DNA of 64,000 bases from Chitinophagaceae bacterium (GTDB lineage: Bacteria > Bacteroidota > Bacteroidia > Chitinophagales > Chitinophagaceae), in contig JADKIE010000001.1 of assembly GCA_016721385.1 (NCBI GenBank), forward strand, positions 62,001-126,000, written 5' to 3'. The notes below the pieces were generated by a model. That model was not told the origin of the DNA. It worked only from the letters and a program-made list of their open reading frames with translations, and made no database searches. Shown one piece after another: positions 9,282 to 21,769 of this stretch; the first letter of the stretch is position 1, and every line of letters starts with the position of its first letter. A program made the position numbers and the translations under genes.

Positions 9282-10620
9282 ATGACATTTGAAGATTTAA
9301 ATTTAAGCAACGCATTACTTTCGGCATTATACGATGCAGGCTACACAAACCCAACAACTATACAGCACCGAGTTTACCCGGTGGTAATGAGTGGCAGAGA
9401 TGTATGTGGCATTGCACAAACCGGTACAGGGAAAACCTTTGCTTACCTTTTACCATGTTTAAAACAATGGAAATTTAGCAAAGAAAAAAATACTCAAATA
9501 TTGGTTATTGTACCTACAAGAGAGTTGGTAGTACAGGTGGTAAATGCAGTAAAAGAACTAACTACTTATATGAATGTTATTGCTGTTGGGGTATTTGGTG
9601 GAGCAAACATAAACACACAAGCAGCAGAGGTACTTAAAGGCGTAGATGTTTTAGTAGCCACACCCGGCAGATTATTTGACCTACTAATGAACGGCTCTGT
9701 AAAAACAAAACACATTAAAAAAGTAGTGATAGACGAGATGGACGAAATGCTTAATCTTGGCTTTCGTACGCAACTAAAAAACATACTGGATTTATTGCCT
9801 GCAAAAAGGCAAAACCTTTTATTTTCTGCAACCATTACCGAAGATGTAGAACTATTAATGGATACTTTTTTTAAAGACCCCGTAAGAGTAGAAGCCGCCC
9901 CAACCGGCACACCGCTTGAAAACATTGAACAAATAGGTTATGCAGTACCAAACTTTAATACAAAAGTAAATTTGCTGAAATTATTATTGGCCCAAGATGA
10001 AACTATGACCAAGCTTTTGGTATTTGTTGCTACAAAAAAATTGGCAGATGAATTATATACAAAATTGCAAACTATTTACACAGAAACTTGTGGCGTTATA
10101 CATTCTAATAAAGAACAAAACCATCGTTTTAATACTGTAAAGCAATTTCACGAAGGCAATTACAAATTTATAATTGCAACAGATATTGTAGCAAGAGGTA
10201 TTGATATTTCGGAAGTAACCCATGTTATAAATTTTGATGTGCCTGAAGTGCCCGAAAATTATATTCATAGAATTGGCAGAACGGGTAGAGCAGATAAAAA
10301 AGGTATTGCCATCACTTTCATTACAGAAAAAGAAAAAACACTATTAACCAATATTGAGCTATTGATGCAGTATAATGTACCAATTTTGCCTTTACCGGAA
10401 AACCTGGACATCTCGGAAGTTTTAACAGAAGATGAAATACCAAAAGTATTTATGAAATCCTACCAGGTAAGGTTACCAAAAAAGAAGAAGTTGGCCCATC
10501 GTTTCATGAAAAATCAGCAAAGAATAGTAAAGTGAATTTTGTAGTTCGTAAAAAGATAGAATGATGAAAAAATATGGCAAAACAAAAACCAGAGGGCAAA
10601 AACCGGGCAGAAAAAAGTAA
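9282..10620 (+). CDS. DEAD-box RNA helicase, C-terminus restored across two indels
   Basis: ATP-dependent RNA helicase for ribosome assembly or mRNA decay. Motifs in order: Q-motif region PTTIQHRVYPVV, Walker A AQTGTGKT (45-52), PTRELV, ATPGRL, motif II DEMD instead of DEAD (VVIDEMDEMLNLGF, near 150), SAT, ATDIVARGID and HRIGRTGRA. The uncorrected frame stops at 10535. Adding one A to the run at 10478-10483, and another to 10550-10554, continues into VGPSFHEKSAKNSKVNF and then MMKKYGKTKTRGQKPGRKK, ending at 10620. This is the basic FHEK...KVN tail usual for these helicases in the phylum, so the restored end is well supported. Confidence 0.9.
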
Positions 10621-10764
10621 ACTCAATCTAAAAATAAGTGCTTAAACCGGATGCATGTTTTTGAAAGATATAATCTGTAATTTTATGAAATTTTGAAGAC
10701 GGCCGGTAACAGCAATTTCATAAAACATGGTTTTTATTTATCTTATCTTATTAAAAAAATACAT

Positions 10765-11120
10765 ATGCTTACACATATCCACCCAAAGCTACCCATGCGT
10801 AATAAAGCAATTACCAGAGAGTTTTATTTGAACAAATTAAATTTTACCCAAGCAGGCCATACCGATTTTGATGGTTATTTAATAGTAACAAAAGACAATA
10901 TCGAAATTCACTTTTTTGAATTTACAACACTCAACCCAAAAGAAAATTACGGTCAGGTTTATATAAGAACGAATAATATTAAACAACTTTACCAGGCAAT
11001 GTCAGATAAAAATGTAGACATCCATCCTGCCGGGCATTTACAAATAAAACTTGGGGGCAAATGGAATTTTCGATACTTGACCCGGACAATAATTTACTAA
11101 CTTTTGGGCAGAGTATTTAA
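10765..11120 (+). CDS. VOC-family (bleomycin-resistance/glyoxalase-like) protein, one indel
   Basis: About 118 residues, single vicinal-oxygen-chelate domain. The ATG at 10765 gives MLTHIHPKLPMRNKAITREF. The segment DNIEIHFFEF and the tail SILDPDNNLLTFGQS are characteristic of the bleomycin-resistance-like branch, which binds drugs as a dimer without catalysis. The raw frame diverges at 11046-11049, where restoring a fifth A turns LGGKWNFRYL into TWGQMEFSILDPDNN and moves the stop to 11120. Bleomycin binding is not shown by the sequence; a general small-molecule-binding role is safer. Confidence 0.8.
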
Positions 11121-11153
11121 CGAATGTTATACTCTTTCAGATATAATAAAACA

Positions 11154-11183
11154 TAAAAAAAAAGTGGCTTGCTACCAAACCAC
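11154..11183 (-). terminator. Intrinsic terminator of katG
   Basis: On the minus strand GTGGTTTG-GTAG-CAAGCCAC (8-bp stem with one G-U pair, tetraloop) is followed directly by a run of about nine T. It lies 30 bp after the katG stop and faces the VOC gene. Confidence 0.85.
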
Positions 11184-11213
11184 CTTTTAAAAATATAAGT
11201 AACAAACTTGCCA

Positions 11214-13469
<2,256 letters not shown>

Positions 13470-13614
13470 TTAGCTGTTTTAATGCATAAAATTACGTTGA
13501 AATTGGCAAAAGTTTTTATCTATTTAAATACGCATTTGCCTTATACTCATCAATTGGTTTAGGGTTAACTAAAGAGTTCTTTACTTTTTGGAGGCAGTTA
13601 AGAGTAACCTATTT

Positions 13615-14658
13615 ATGGTATTGCATTATTTTAAAAAAAATTGCTTCTTTACAATAAAAGCAATAGTGAAAATATTATACACTATAGTATTGTTTCTATT
13701 TTTCCCTTTTTGTGTATTTAGCCAATACACAGGCGGCAGCAATGACGGTTTTTCAAATTTACTACTCCCTAAAACAAACATTACAGACGATAACGCCTTT
13801 AGAGGTGGTGCAGATGATGGGTTTACTAATGTATTATTACCTAGAACATCTATTACAGATGCAACTGCCTTTAAAGGAGGCAATGATGATGGGTTTACCA
13901 ATGCATTTTTGGCCAAAACAAATATTACAGATGCGGCAGCATTTAAAGGAGGCAATGATGATGGATTTACCAATGCATTTTTGGCCAAAACAAATATTAC
14001 AGATGCTGCCGCTTTTAAAGGAGGCAATGATGATGGATTTACTGCCATTACATTATCCAGAACAAATATTACAGATACTATCGCTTTTAAAGGCGGCAAT
14101 GATGATGGATTTACTGCCATTACATTATCCAGAACAAATATTACAGATACAACCGCTTTTAAAGGCGGTAATGATGATGGATTTACTGCTATCACTTTAG
14201 CAAGAACAAATATTACAGATGCAACTGCTTTTAAAGGAGGCAATGATGATGGGTTTGCCAACTTGCTTTTACCAAGAATAAATATAACTGACGCAGGAGC
14301 TTTTAAAGGAGGCAATGATGATGGATTTGCTAGCACATTATTATTAAGAACAACTATAACTGATGTAAATGCATTTAGAGGAGGTATAGGAAGGGGCGAA
14401 ACTCAATTTAAGTTGGTACCTGTAACTTGTGACGGCACAACATTTACCTGGAATGGCAGCGTAAGCAATGCATGGGAAAACCCCGATAATTGGAACTGTG
14501 GAATAATGCCCAATATAGGTAGCATTGTTATTATACCTTTTGGTGTACCCAACTACCCTAAGGTAAATGCCAACTACGAAATAAAAACACTTTATATAAA
14601 TGCCAATGCTACCATTACAATACAGCCTGGCGTACAATTTAAATTAAACGGACAATAA
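13615..14658 (+). CDS. Secreted protein with nine 24-residue GGNDDGF repeats
   Basis: The ATG at 13615 (a TTG lies 27 bp upstream) starts a long signal peptide, with LYTIVLFLFFPFCVFSQ before the cleavage site. Nine tandem units of 24 residues follow (consensus KGGNDDGFTxxxLxRTNITDxxAF), and then a last half-unit RGGIGRG. The C-terminal ~85 residues include FTWNGSVSNAWENPDNWNC and two short repeats of beta-type sequence (YEIKTLYINANATITI), like the W-rich beta domains found before sorting signals. No type A or B T9SS signal is seen. The Asp/Asn/Gly-rich loops could bind calcium, an inference only. It ends 11 bp before the SUMF1-like gene and is probably cotranscribed with it. Family unknown. 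Confidence 0.78.
   Translation: MVLHYFKKNCFFTIKAIVKILYTIVLFLFFPFCVFSQYTGGSNDGFSNLLLPKTNITDDNAFRGGADDGFTNVLLPRTSITDATAFKGGNDDGFTNAFLAKTNITDAAAFKGGNDDGFTNAFLAKTNITDAAAFKGGNDDGFTAITLSRTNITDTIAFKGGNDDGFTAITLSRTNITDTTAFKGGNDDGFTAITLARTNITDATAFKGGNDDGFANLLLPRINITDAGAFKGGNDDGFASTLLLRTTITDVNAFRGGIGRGETQFKLVPVTCDGTTFTWNGSVSNAWENPDNWNCGIMPNIGSIVIIPFGVPNYPKVNANYEIKTLYINANATITIQPGVQFKLNGQ
13732..14379 (+). repeat. 72-bp tandem repeat, nine units, within the secreted protein
   Basis: Nine in-frame 72-bp units. The central ones are almost identical at the DNA level (for example 13876-14091), pointing to recent duplication or gene conversion. Confidence 0.92.
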
Positions 14659-14669
14659 AAATAAACAAC

Positions 14670-16161
14670 ATGAAAAAATTACTATTTATCGTTTTTTTGA
14701 TGGCTGCTTTTGCAGTTACTAAAGCCAACAACATTCAAATAACCAATGTGAGTGTGGTGCCTGCAAACAATACCATAAAATTTGATGTAAGTTGGGATAA
14801 TGGTTGGCGCAGTAGTGTGCTAAATAACTGGGATGCGGCTTGGGTGTTTTTTAAGTATAAGACTATTAGTGGGAATTGGGGGCATTTGAGTTTAACCAGC
14901 ACGGGAAATGTGATACCAAGGGTTTTTCTGCTGGCATTGGTACTTCCGGATCTGGAGCAATGCTTTATAGGTCTGCATCTGGTAGCGGTATTACTACATT
15001 AACTAATGTTGAGCTGGGTATTGCAGCCGCACAGGCTTCGGGCATTTATGACATAAAAGCCTTTGCCATTGAAATGGTATATATCCCCGGAGGGCCTTTC
15101 TTTTTTGGAGATGGTGATTATTTGAATGGTGGAGTTAATGCTACAGTTATTTATGCAGGAGGTACTGATGTTTGGGTTAGCCCGGTTACTAATCCCAATA
15201 CCATTTGCCGTAATGGATTCAATGCATATTATTGTATGAAATACGAATTAAGCCAGGGCGGATATAGAGATTTTTTAAATACATTAACCTATAATCAACA
15301 GGTAAATCATGTAGTTGCAGCACCCTCTGCTGCGGCAGGCACAGCGGCACTATATAATTTAAACAGAAATCATATAAAAATAAAAACGCCTGGCATATCA
15401 AGTACAAATACCGGTGCTGTATTTGGTTGCGATGCAGACTTAGATGGCATTTACGATGAAACTACCGATGGAGAATACTTAGCTTGTAATTTTCTTAATT
15501 GGCCCGATCAAGCTGCTTACTTAGCTTGGGCAGGCTTAATGCCTTTAACTGAGTTTGAGTACGAAAAAGCTGCCCGGGGAATTGCCTTACCTGTAAATGC
15601 TGAATATGCTTGGGGTACTACACAAATTTTTTCTAGTGCAATTTTTACTTTAACAAATCCAAATCAGATATCAGAAATAGTAACTAATAGTTCGCCAACT
15701 TTAGGTAATGCAAATTTTGCAAACACATACCCAAACGCTCCATATGCTGGTCCATTAAGAAATGGTGTGTTTGCAACTGCAACAAGTACAAGAGTTACGA
15801 GTGGTGGCGGTTTTTACGGTGTAATGGAGCTAAGCGGTAATTTAGCCGAAAGAGTTATTAATTTTTATACAATGGTTACGTATTCTTCGCAAAACCCATA
15901 TACAGATTTGAATGGTTCTGGATATGCTTTTGGAAATTCAGCAAATTTTGTTTGGTAGGAGTAAATAGTTCTAACTATACAGTAGATGGAACAATAAATA
16001 TTGCCAGTAGTGGAGCGTTATTATACAGAGGTGGGGCTTGGGGTGATGTTGTTACAAGATTAGAGTTAAGTGATAGAGCCAGTACACTTCCAATTACTAC
16101 CGAAACTAATAGAGCAATTATGAATAATATAGGAGTACGGGGTTGTGTTATTATTCCGTAA
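14670..16161 (+). CDS. SUMF1/formylglycine-enzyme-fold secreted protein lacking catalytic Cys, two indels
   Basis: Signal peptide MKKLLFIVFLMAAFAVTKA, an N-terminal beta domain (about 130 residues), then an FGE-sulfatase-type domain: EMVYIPGGPFFFGDGDY, YCMKYELSQGGYRDFLN, WAGLMPLTEFEYEKAARG, GVMELSGNLAER and LYRGGAWGD. Real FGE enzymes have two cysteines after RGGSW; here RGGAWGDVVTRLELSDRA has none, so formylglycine formation is unlikely. The noncatalytic fold is known in the T9SS protein GldK/PorK, but this protein is not obviously that. The frame breaks at 14917-14919 (AA for AAA) and 15951-15953 (TTT for TTTT); with both restored it is about 497 residues. Likely exported partner of the upstream repeat protein. 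Confidence 0.8.
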
Positions 16162-16182
16162 TAATTAAACTAAAACGGACAA

Positions 16183-17193
16183 ATGCAAACATCCTTTTCA
16201 AATGTTTCCATACTTACTTTAGCACATATTGTAGGCCCCAATATATTAACTTCAGTAGCCATAGAAGAACGGTTAATACCAACATACAAAAGACTTGGCT
16301 TTAAAAAGGGCATGATTGAAAAAATGACGGGCATTATTGAGCGCCGTTATTGGGATACGAGTGTGCAGCCTAGTGATATTGCAACACAAGTAGCAACTAA
16401 ATGTATTGAGAAAGCAAATATACCTGCAGAAAAAATTGGCTTACTTATTAATACATCTGTTTGCAGAGACTATATTGAACCGTCGGTTGCCTGTTTAATA
16501 CATGGCAATTTAAAACTGCCTGCAAATTGTTTAAATTTTGATATTACCAATGCCTGCCTGGGTTTTATTAACGGCATGCATGTAGCTGGCTTAATGATAG
16601 AAAACGGCAGTATTGATTATGCTTTAATTGTAAACGCTGAAAACCCAATTTTTGGTATCGAGAAAACAATTGAAAAACTTGCTCAAGATGATTGTACCTT
16701 GGAGTATTTTCAAAATAATTTGGCCACATTAACTTTGGGCTGTGGTGGTGCCGCTATGCTGCTTTGCAGAAAAGAGCTTGCTCCGGATTCTCCTGAATTT
16801 TTAGGCGGTGTTTTTCGGTCAAATTCAGATTATAACCGACTTTGTATTGGGCAAATAGAGCAAATGCAAACAGATACCAGAATGCTGTTAAAAACAGGCA
16901 TTACACTGGGAATAGAAACTGCAAAACTGGCGAAGTGGGATGAAGAACATTTTGATCTCTTTATCCCACATCAGGTTAGCAATAATTACATTGTAAAAAT
17001 TTGCGAAGCGCTTAATATAGATTTTAGTAAAAATTATTTAACCTACCCATTGTACGGCAATATGGGCCCGACTTCTGTTCCATTTGCTCTTTCTAAAGCC
17101 TCCTCCGAAAATATAATTAAAAAAGGAGATTTAATAGGTTTGCTTGGGTTTGGAAGCGGTATTAATTGTGGTTTAATGAAAATACAATGGTAA
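16183..17193 (+). CDS. 3-oxoacyl-ACP synthase III family enzyme, OleA-like
   Basis: A 336-residue thiolase-fold condensing enzyme. The active Cys is in DITNACLGFINGM (about residue 125), the His in LFIPHQVSNNY (about 265), and the third catalytic position in YGNMGPTSVPFAL (about 290). NACLGF plus GNMGPTSVP is closer to OleA, which condenses two fatty acyl-CoAs head-to-head, than to FabH. Typical partners OleB, OleC and OleD are not nearby. It follows the SUMF1-like gene by 21 bp, so it may share its transcript. Substrate is unresolved: FabH-like priming or beta-keto acid synthesis are both possible. Confidence 0.78.
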   Translation: MQTSFSNVSILTLAHIVGPNILTSVAIEERLIPTYKRLGFKKGMIEKMTGIIERRYWDTSVQPSDIATQVATKCIEKANIPAEKIGLLINTSVCRDYIEPSVACLIHGNLKLPANCLNFDITNACLGFINGMHVAGLMIENGSIDYALIVNAENPIFGIEKTIEKLAQDDCTLEYFQNNLATLTLGCGGAAMLLCRKELAPDSPEFLGGVFRSNSDYNRLCIGQIEQMQTDTRMLLKTGITLGIETAKLAKWDEEHFDLFIPHQVSNNYIVKICEALNIDFSKNYLTYPLYGNMGPTSVPFALSKASSENIIKKGDLIGLLGFGSGINCGLMKIQW

Positions 17194-17205
17194 AAAATAA
17201 AGCAT

Positions 17206-17246
17206 CTAACTTTAGGCTTGATGTGCAAAACACAAACCTAGGTTAG
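17206..17246. terminator. Bidirectional hairpin between convergent genes
   Basis: CTAACTTTAGGCTTG pairs imperfectly with CAAACCTAGGTTAG around a short loop, between the OleA-like gene and the RRM gene. An A/T-rich stretch follows. Confidence 0.5.
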
Positions 17247-17271
17247 TTTAAAAAATCAAACCGCTTCTCAC

Positions 17272-17520
17272 CTACCTTCTTTCCGCTTCTTTAACAACCA
17301 GTGGTTTTTTACCTAAGGATATATCTTTAAGCTGCTCAATGGCATCTCTGCCATCCTGGTTATTTACCATATCCACAAAACCAAAGCCTCTGCTTTTGCC
17401 GGTTTCTTTATCCATAGCTACTTTGGCCGATCGTACATCGCCAAATTTTTCAAATATTTCCATTAATTCTGCATCATCTAAATCATAAGGTAGTCCGGCA
17501 ACAAAAAGATTCATATTCAA
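17272..17520 (-). CDS. RRM-domain RNA-binding protein
   Basis: A single RNA-recognition motif in 82 residues. RNP2 is LFVAGL at residues 5-10 and RNP1 is SRGFGFVDM at about residues 43-51, both with the aromatic residues that stack on RNA bases. This small glycine-poor type is common in Bacteroidota and cyanobacteria, where it is linked to cold response or RNA handling; its targets are unknown. Monocistronic, with about 200 bp upstream shared with the divergent ATP-grasp gene. Confidence 0.93.
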   Translation of the reverse strand: MNMNLFVAGLPYDLDDAELMEIFEKFGDVRSAKVAMDKETGKSRGFGFVDMVNNQDGRDAIEQLKDISLGKKPLVVKEAERR

Positions 17521-17642
17521 TTATTTTTGTAAAAATACAGATATAGTACATACAAAGATGGTGTTGCAAAATGTTACTTTAACTTTTTTAAGGTTTAACA
17601 CATCATATATTTTTTCACTTACCTGCAAAAAGCATCATTTAC

Positions 17643-17668
17643 TGATAAAAATCATATTGTTTTTATCA
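17643..17668. promoter_or_regulatory. Inverted repeat in a divergent intergenic region
   Basis: TGATAAAA and TTTTATCA are separated by 10 bases, between the start of the RRM gene (17520, minus) and the ATP-grasp gene (17726, plus). It could be an operator or a weak hairpin. Confidence 0.35.
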
Positions 17669-17725
17669 AAACATCCTTGCATACCGCAGCCATTTGTATT
17701 AGCTTAGTACAAACTATTATTTCCA

Positions 17726-19252
17726 TTGGTAAAAGCTTTGCAAATAAAAGCCGAAGAAGGAGCATTTTTGCAACTGCAGCAAAATTTTGCAGAGCAGTAT
17801 CAAGTTGTGTTTGATGATAACCTGGCTGCAAAAGCCATAGTCGTAATCCCCAGCCTTACTTTAGATCCTTTGATACTTTCTAAAATTGATGGCATTATAC
17901 ATTACGAAGAAAGGCTTTTGTGTTTGCTGATGTTGTTGCGTATGCCAAATACACATATTGTGTACCTTACCAGTACACCCATTGATTCGGAAATTATAGA
18001 TTATTACTTACATCTTTTGCCGGGCATTACCGGCCATCATGCCCGAAAACGATTACATTTTTTAAGTTGCTACGACACTTCCACCATATCGCTTACCGAA
18101 AAAATTTTGGCACGGCCAAGATTATTAAAACGCATAAAAGATGCCATTCCAACAGGCTATGCCGCACATTTGGCCTGCTTTAATGTTACCAATTACGAAC
18201 GTAAACTGGCTGTAACCCTGGGCTTACCGGTGTATGGTTGCAATCCTAATTTATTGTATTGGGGGACAAAATCGGGTAGCCGGGAAATTTTTAAGGAATG
18301 TGATATTTTATTACCCGACGGATTCGAAAATTTAAAAGATGAACCAGATATAATTAAAGCATTAACCGCATTATATTTTGCAGATACAACTATACAAAAA
18401 GCGGTAGTCAAAATGAATGATGGGTTTAGTGGTGAAGGCAATGCGGTGTTTTCGTATCCGCATATTTATGCAGAAAAAAACATTGAGGAACAAATTAAAG
18501 TTCAATTGCATAAAAAATTAAAAATTGTAGCCAACGATCTTTCGTATGCTCAGTTTATAAAAAAATTCACCCGAATGGGCGGCATTGTAGAAGCCTTTGT
18601 GCATGGCGATGAAATTGCTTCGCCATCGGTACAATGCCGAATAAACCCGTTGGGCAAGGTTGATGTAATTTCAACACATGATCAATGGTTGGGCGGACCA
18701 GATGCACAGGTTTTTTTAGGCGGTAGTTTCCCTGCACATACCGATTATGCTGTAGAAGCTGCCAACTTGGGCAAAAAAGTAGCCATCGCTTTGCAACAAC
18801 GAGGTGTGTTGGGCAGGTTTAGTGTTGATTTTTTATCGGTAAAAAAAGATGGAATATGGCAACACTATGCTATAGAAATTAATTTACGAAAAGGTGGCAC
18901 AACGCATCCTTACCTTATGTTGCAGTTTTTAACAAATGGAAATTATAATATTGATACCGGAAAATATTTTTTACCCAATGGCGATCAGCGACATTATTTG
19001 TTTACAGATAATTTACAACACAATTGTTTTAAAGGCCTATCCCCTGCCGATTTAATTGATATTGCCATTTGCAACAACCTGCATTACGATGGAACCAAGG
19101 AAGAAGGTGTTATGTTTCACATGATAGGTGCTTTATCGCAATATGGCAAGTTGGGTGTTATTTGCATCGGATCTTCACATGAAAAAGCATCACTTTATTA
19201 TGAGAAAACATTAAAGGTTTTACTGGCAGAATGCGGCAATGAAAACAAATAG
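17726..19252 (+). CDS. ATP-grasp protein related to peptide ligase PGM1
   Basis: A 508-residue protein without signal peptide. Residues 50-170 (PSLTLDPLILSKIDGIIHYE, YLTSTPIDSEIIDYYLHLLP) and the central LGLPVYGCNPNLLYWGTKSG match the N-terminal and linker sequences of the PGM1-type ligases that join amino acids to peptides. The ATP-grasp core shows KMNDGFSGEGNAVF (nucleotide loop) and YAIEINLRKGGTTHPYLMLQ (Mg site with Glu and Asn). The likely activity is carboxylate-amine ligation; the substrate is unknown. The start is the TTG at 17726, as no ATG is in frame nearby; a hidden indel is possible. No biosynthetic partner genes are adjacent. Confidence 0.68.
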   Translation: MVKALQIKAEEGAFLQLQQNFAEQYQVVFDDNLAAKAIVVIPSLTLDPLILSKIDGIIHYEERLLCLLMLLRMPNTHIVYLTSTPIDSEIIDYYLHLLPGITGHHARKRLHFLSCYDTSTISLTEKILARPRLLKRIKDAIPTGYAAHLACFNVTNYERKLAVTLGLPVYGCNPNLLYWGTKSGSREIFKECDILLPDGFENLKDEPDIIKALTALYFADTTIQKAVVKMNDGFSGEGNAVFSYPHIYAEKNIEEQIKVQLHKKLKIVANDLSYAQFIKKFTRMGGIVEAFVHGDEIASPSVQCRINPLGKVDVISTHDQWLGGPDAQVFLGGSFPAHTDYAVEAANLGKKVAIALQQRGVLGRFSVDFLSVKKDGIWQHYAIEINLRKGGTTHPYLMLQFLTNGNYNIDTGKYFLPNGDQRHYLFTDNLQHNCFKGLSPADLIDIAICNNLHYDGTKEEGVMFHMIGALSQYGKLGVICIGSSHEKASLYYEKTLKVLLAECGNENK

Positions 19253-19332
19253 TTTCCTGATTCCCTGTATGCATTTTCATTTTACACTTTTCTTATTGGT
19301 TTTATACTAAATTTACTCATTAAATTATAAAG

Positions 19333-21727
19333 ATGAAAAAATTATTCTTTTTATCAACACTGCTTTTCGTAACCGGAATTTATGCACAGGATGCAATTGA
19401 ATACCAAACACCGCCTAAAGCTATTTACGATTTAGTTATGGCAAAACCATCGCCTGGTGTAAGCATAAATGATAAAGGCGAATGGATGCTGATAATGGAA
19501 CGCAGTGCAATGCCATCGGTTGAAGAACTGGCACAGCCGGAGTTACGCATTGCCGGCCTAAGAATTAACCCTAACAACTTTGGGCCAAGCCGCTCGGCTT
19601 ATACAATTGGTTTAAGCCTTAAAAATATAAAGACAAATACAGAGCTTAGCATTTTTGGCTTGCCTGCTCCGCTAAAGGCGGGCAATTTTCAATGGAGCCC
19701 CAACGAAGATAAAATTGCATTTACCCAAACCAATAACAACTCTATTGATTTGTATGTTATAGATATTAAAACTAAAAAGGCATCCAAAATAAATAAAAAT
19801 TTACTAAATGCAGTAATGGGTAATCCGTTTGATTGGTATGATAATAATACCATTTTATATCTTGCCGCTCCTAAGCCTGCAAGCTTTGCACCTAAAAGCC
19901 ATTGGCACCTAAAGGGCCAACTGTACAGCAAAATTTGGGCAAGGTTGCTGCAAGTGTTACGTATCAGGATTTAATTAAAAGCCCATACGATGAACAGTTA
20001 TTTGAGTTTTATGCAACCAGTCAGTTAATAAAAAACATAAATGGTGCCGAGGTAAAAATTGCCGCCCCAATTATTTACAGCAGTTTTGATTTTTCGCCTG
20101 ATGGCAGATATATGCTTACAGAAAGAATAGATAAGCCATTTAGTTATTTAGTTACAGCAGGCGGTTTTAATAGTACAGTATATGTTGCTGATATGAGTGG
20201 CAAAACAATTTCTACACTTGCAAAATTACCCAGCAGCGAATTAGCACCTACAGGATATGATAATGTTTTAAATGCCCCCAGAGGGCATAAATGGATAAAC
20301 ACTTTACCTAATACTATTATCTGGATAGAACCGCAAGACAGCGGATTGATTAAAAAGAAAAGTGAGTACAGAGATGCTGTTTATACTTTAGCAGCCCCTT
20401 TTGTTAACAATAATGCAGCAGTATTGCTAAGTACAAAAATGCGGCTTGGAAGTATAACACCTCTGACAGAGGACCAATTTTTAATAAATGAAAATAGTAG
20501 AATAAAACATACACAAAAACTAAGTAAGTACAATGTTTCTACCAAACAATTGACCGTATTAATTGATAGAAGTACAGATGATGCTTATAACGACCCCGGA
20601 TCTCCCGTTACAGCAAAAAATAATTTTGGCAGGTATATTCCAAAACTAATAAACGGAAGTACTTTGTTGATGAGAGGTGCTGGGTCATCTGCAAAAGGCA
20701 ATCTGCCTTTTTTAAGAAGTTTCAACACAGACACTAAAGAGACTAAAGAAATATGGCGCTGTAAAGAAACATTTTACGAATCGGTTACCAGCATTGTTGA
20801 TTATGATAAAATGAGCTTTATTACCAGCAAACAAAGCCAAAACCAAACACCCAATTTTTATCTTTACACAAATGGTATCGAAAAACAAATTACCAATTTT
20901 CCCGATCCTCAACCCGAATTACGTGGTGTTACTAAACAAAAGATAACTTATAAAAGAAAAGATGGTGTAGATCTTGCAGCCGATTTATATTTACCCAAAG
21001 GCTACGATAAAGACAGAGATGGAAAATTGCCTGTAATTATGTGGGCATACCCCGTGAGTTTAAAAGCAGTGCCGATGCTGCTCAAATACGAGGAAGTAAA
21101 TACACTTTTGTACGAGTAGGTTATGGCTCTGTGGTATTTTGGGTAACTCAAGGTTATGCAGTAATGGATAATGCCGAGTTTCCAATTGTAGGTGAAGGCG
21201 ATAAACAACCCAATGATAATTTTATAGAGCAGTTGGTGTGGAATGCCGAAGCCGGAATAAATAAAATAGCAGAAATGGGTGTTGGCGATAGCAGCAGGGT
21301 TGCAGTTGGTGGCCACAGCTACGGTGCATTTATGACAACAAACCTATTAGCTCATTGTAATTTATTTAAAGCAGGTATTGCCCGTAGCGGAGCCTATAAT
21401 CGTACACTCACCCCTTTTGGTTTTCAAAACGAAGAACGTACTTATTGGCAAGCACCCGATTTATATTTTAACATGAGCCCGTTTAGTTTTGCCGATAAAA
21501 TTAAAACTCCTTTGCTGATGATACACGGCGAGGCAGATAATAATCCGGGAACTTTCCCTATTCAAAGCGAAAGATTATACAACGCCATAAAAGGGCATGG
21601 TGGCACAGTGCGGTTTGTACAATTACCGTACGAAAGCCATGGCTATGCTGCCAAAGAAAATATTTTACACATGCTTTGGGAGCAGCATCAATGGCTCGAA
21701 AAATATGTAAAACTAAAAGGAAAGTAA
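19333..21727 (+). CDS. S9 prolyl-oligopeptidase-family peptidase (glutamyl-endopeptidase-like), two indels
   Basis: Signal peptide MKKLFFLSTLLFVTGIYAQ, a beta-propeller-like N-terminal region and a C-terminal alpha/beta hydrolase. The catalytic triad is Ser in VGGHSYGAFM, Asp in HGEADNNPG and His in YESHGYAAKE. The reading breaks at 19899-19900 (CC for CCC) and 21050-21053 (CCCC for CCCCC). Restoring the bases gives KSPLAPKGPTVQQNLGK and IMWAYPREFKSSADAAQIRG, continuous with the family. The restored protein has about 798 residues, near the length of the chloroplast glutamyl endopeptidase family. A periplasmic peptidase is expected. It shares no obvious operon. Confidence 0.88.
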
Positions 21728-21769
21728 CTGTTACTTACCTAATATATTGACGTAGTAATTTTTACATTA

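Noticed and set aside
13626..14336. A long minus-strand reading frame of 236 codons antisense to the repeats
   Set aside because: It is produced by the periodic 72-bp repeat read backward; its composition (PSSLPPLKA units) is an echo of the sense repeats.
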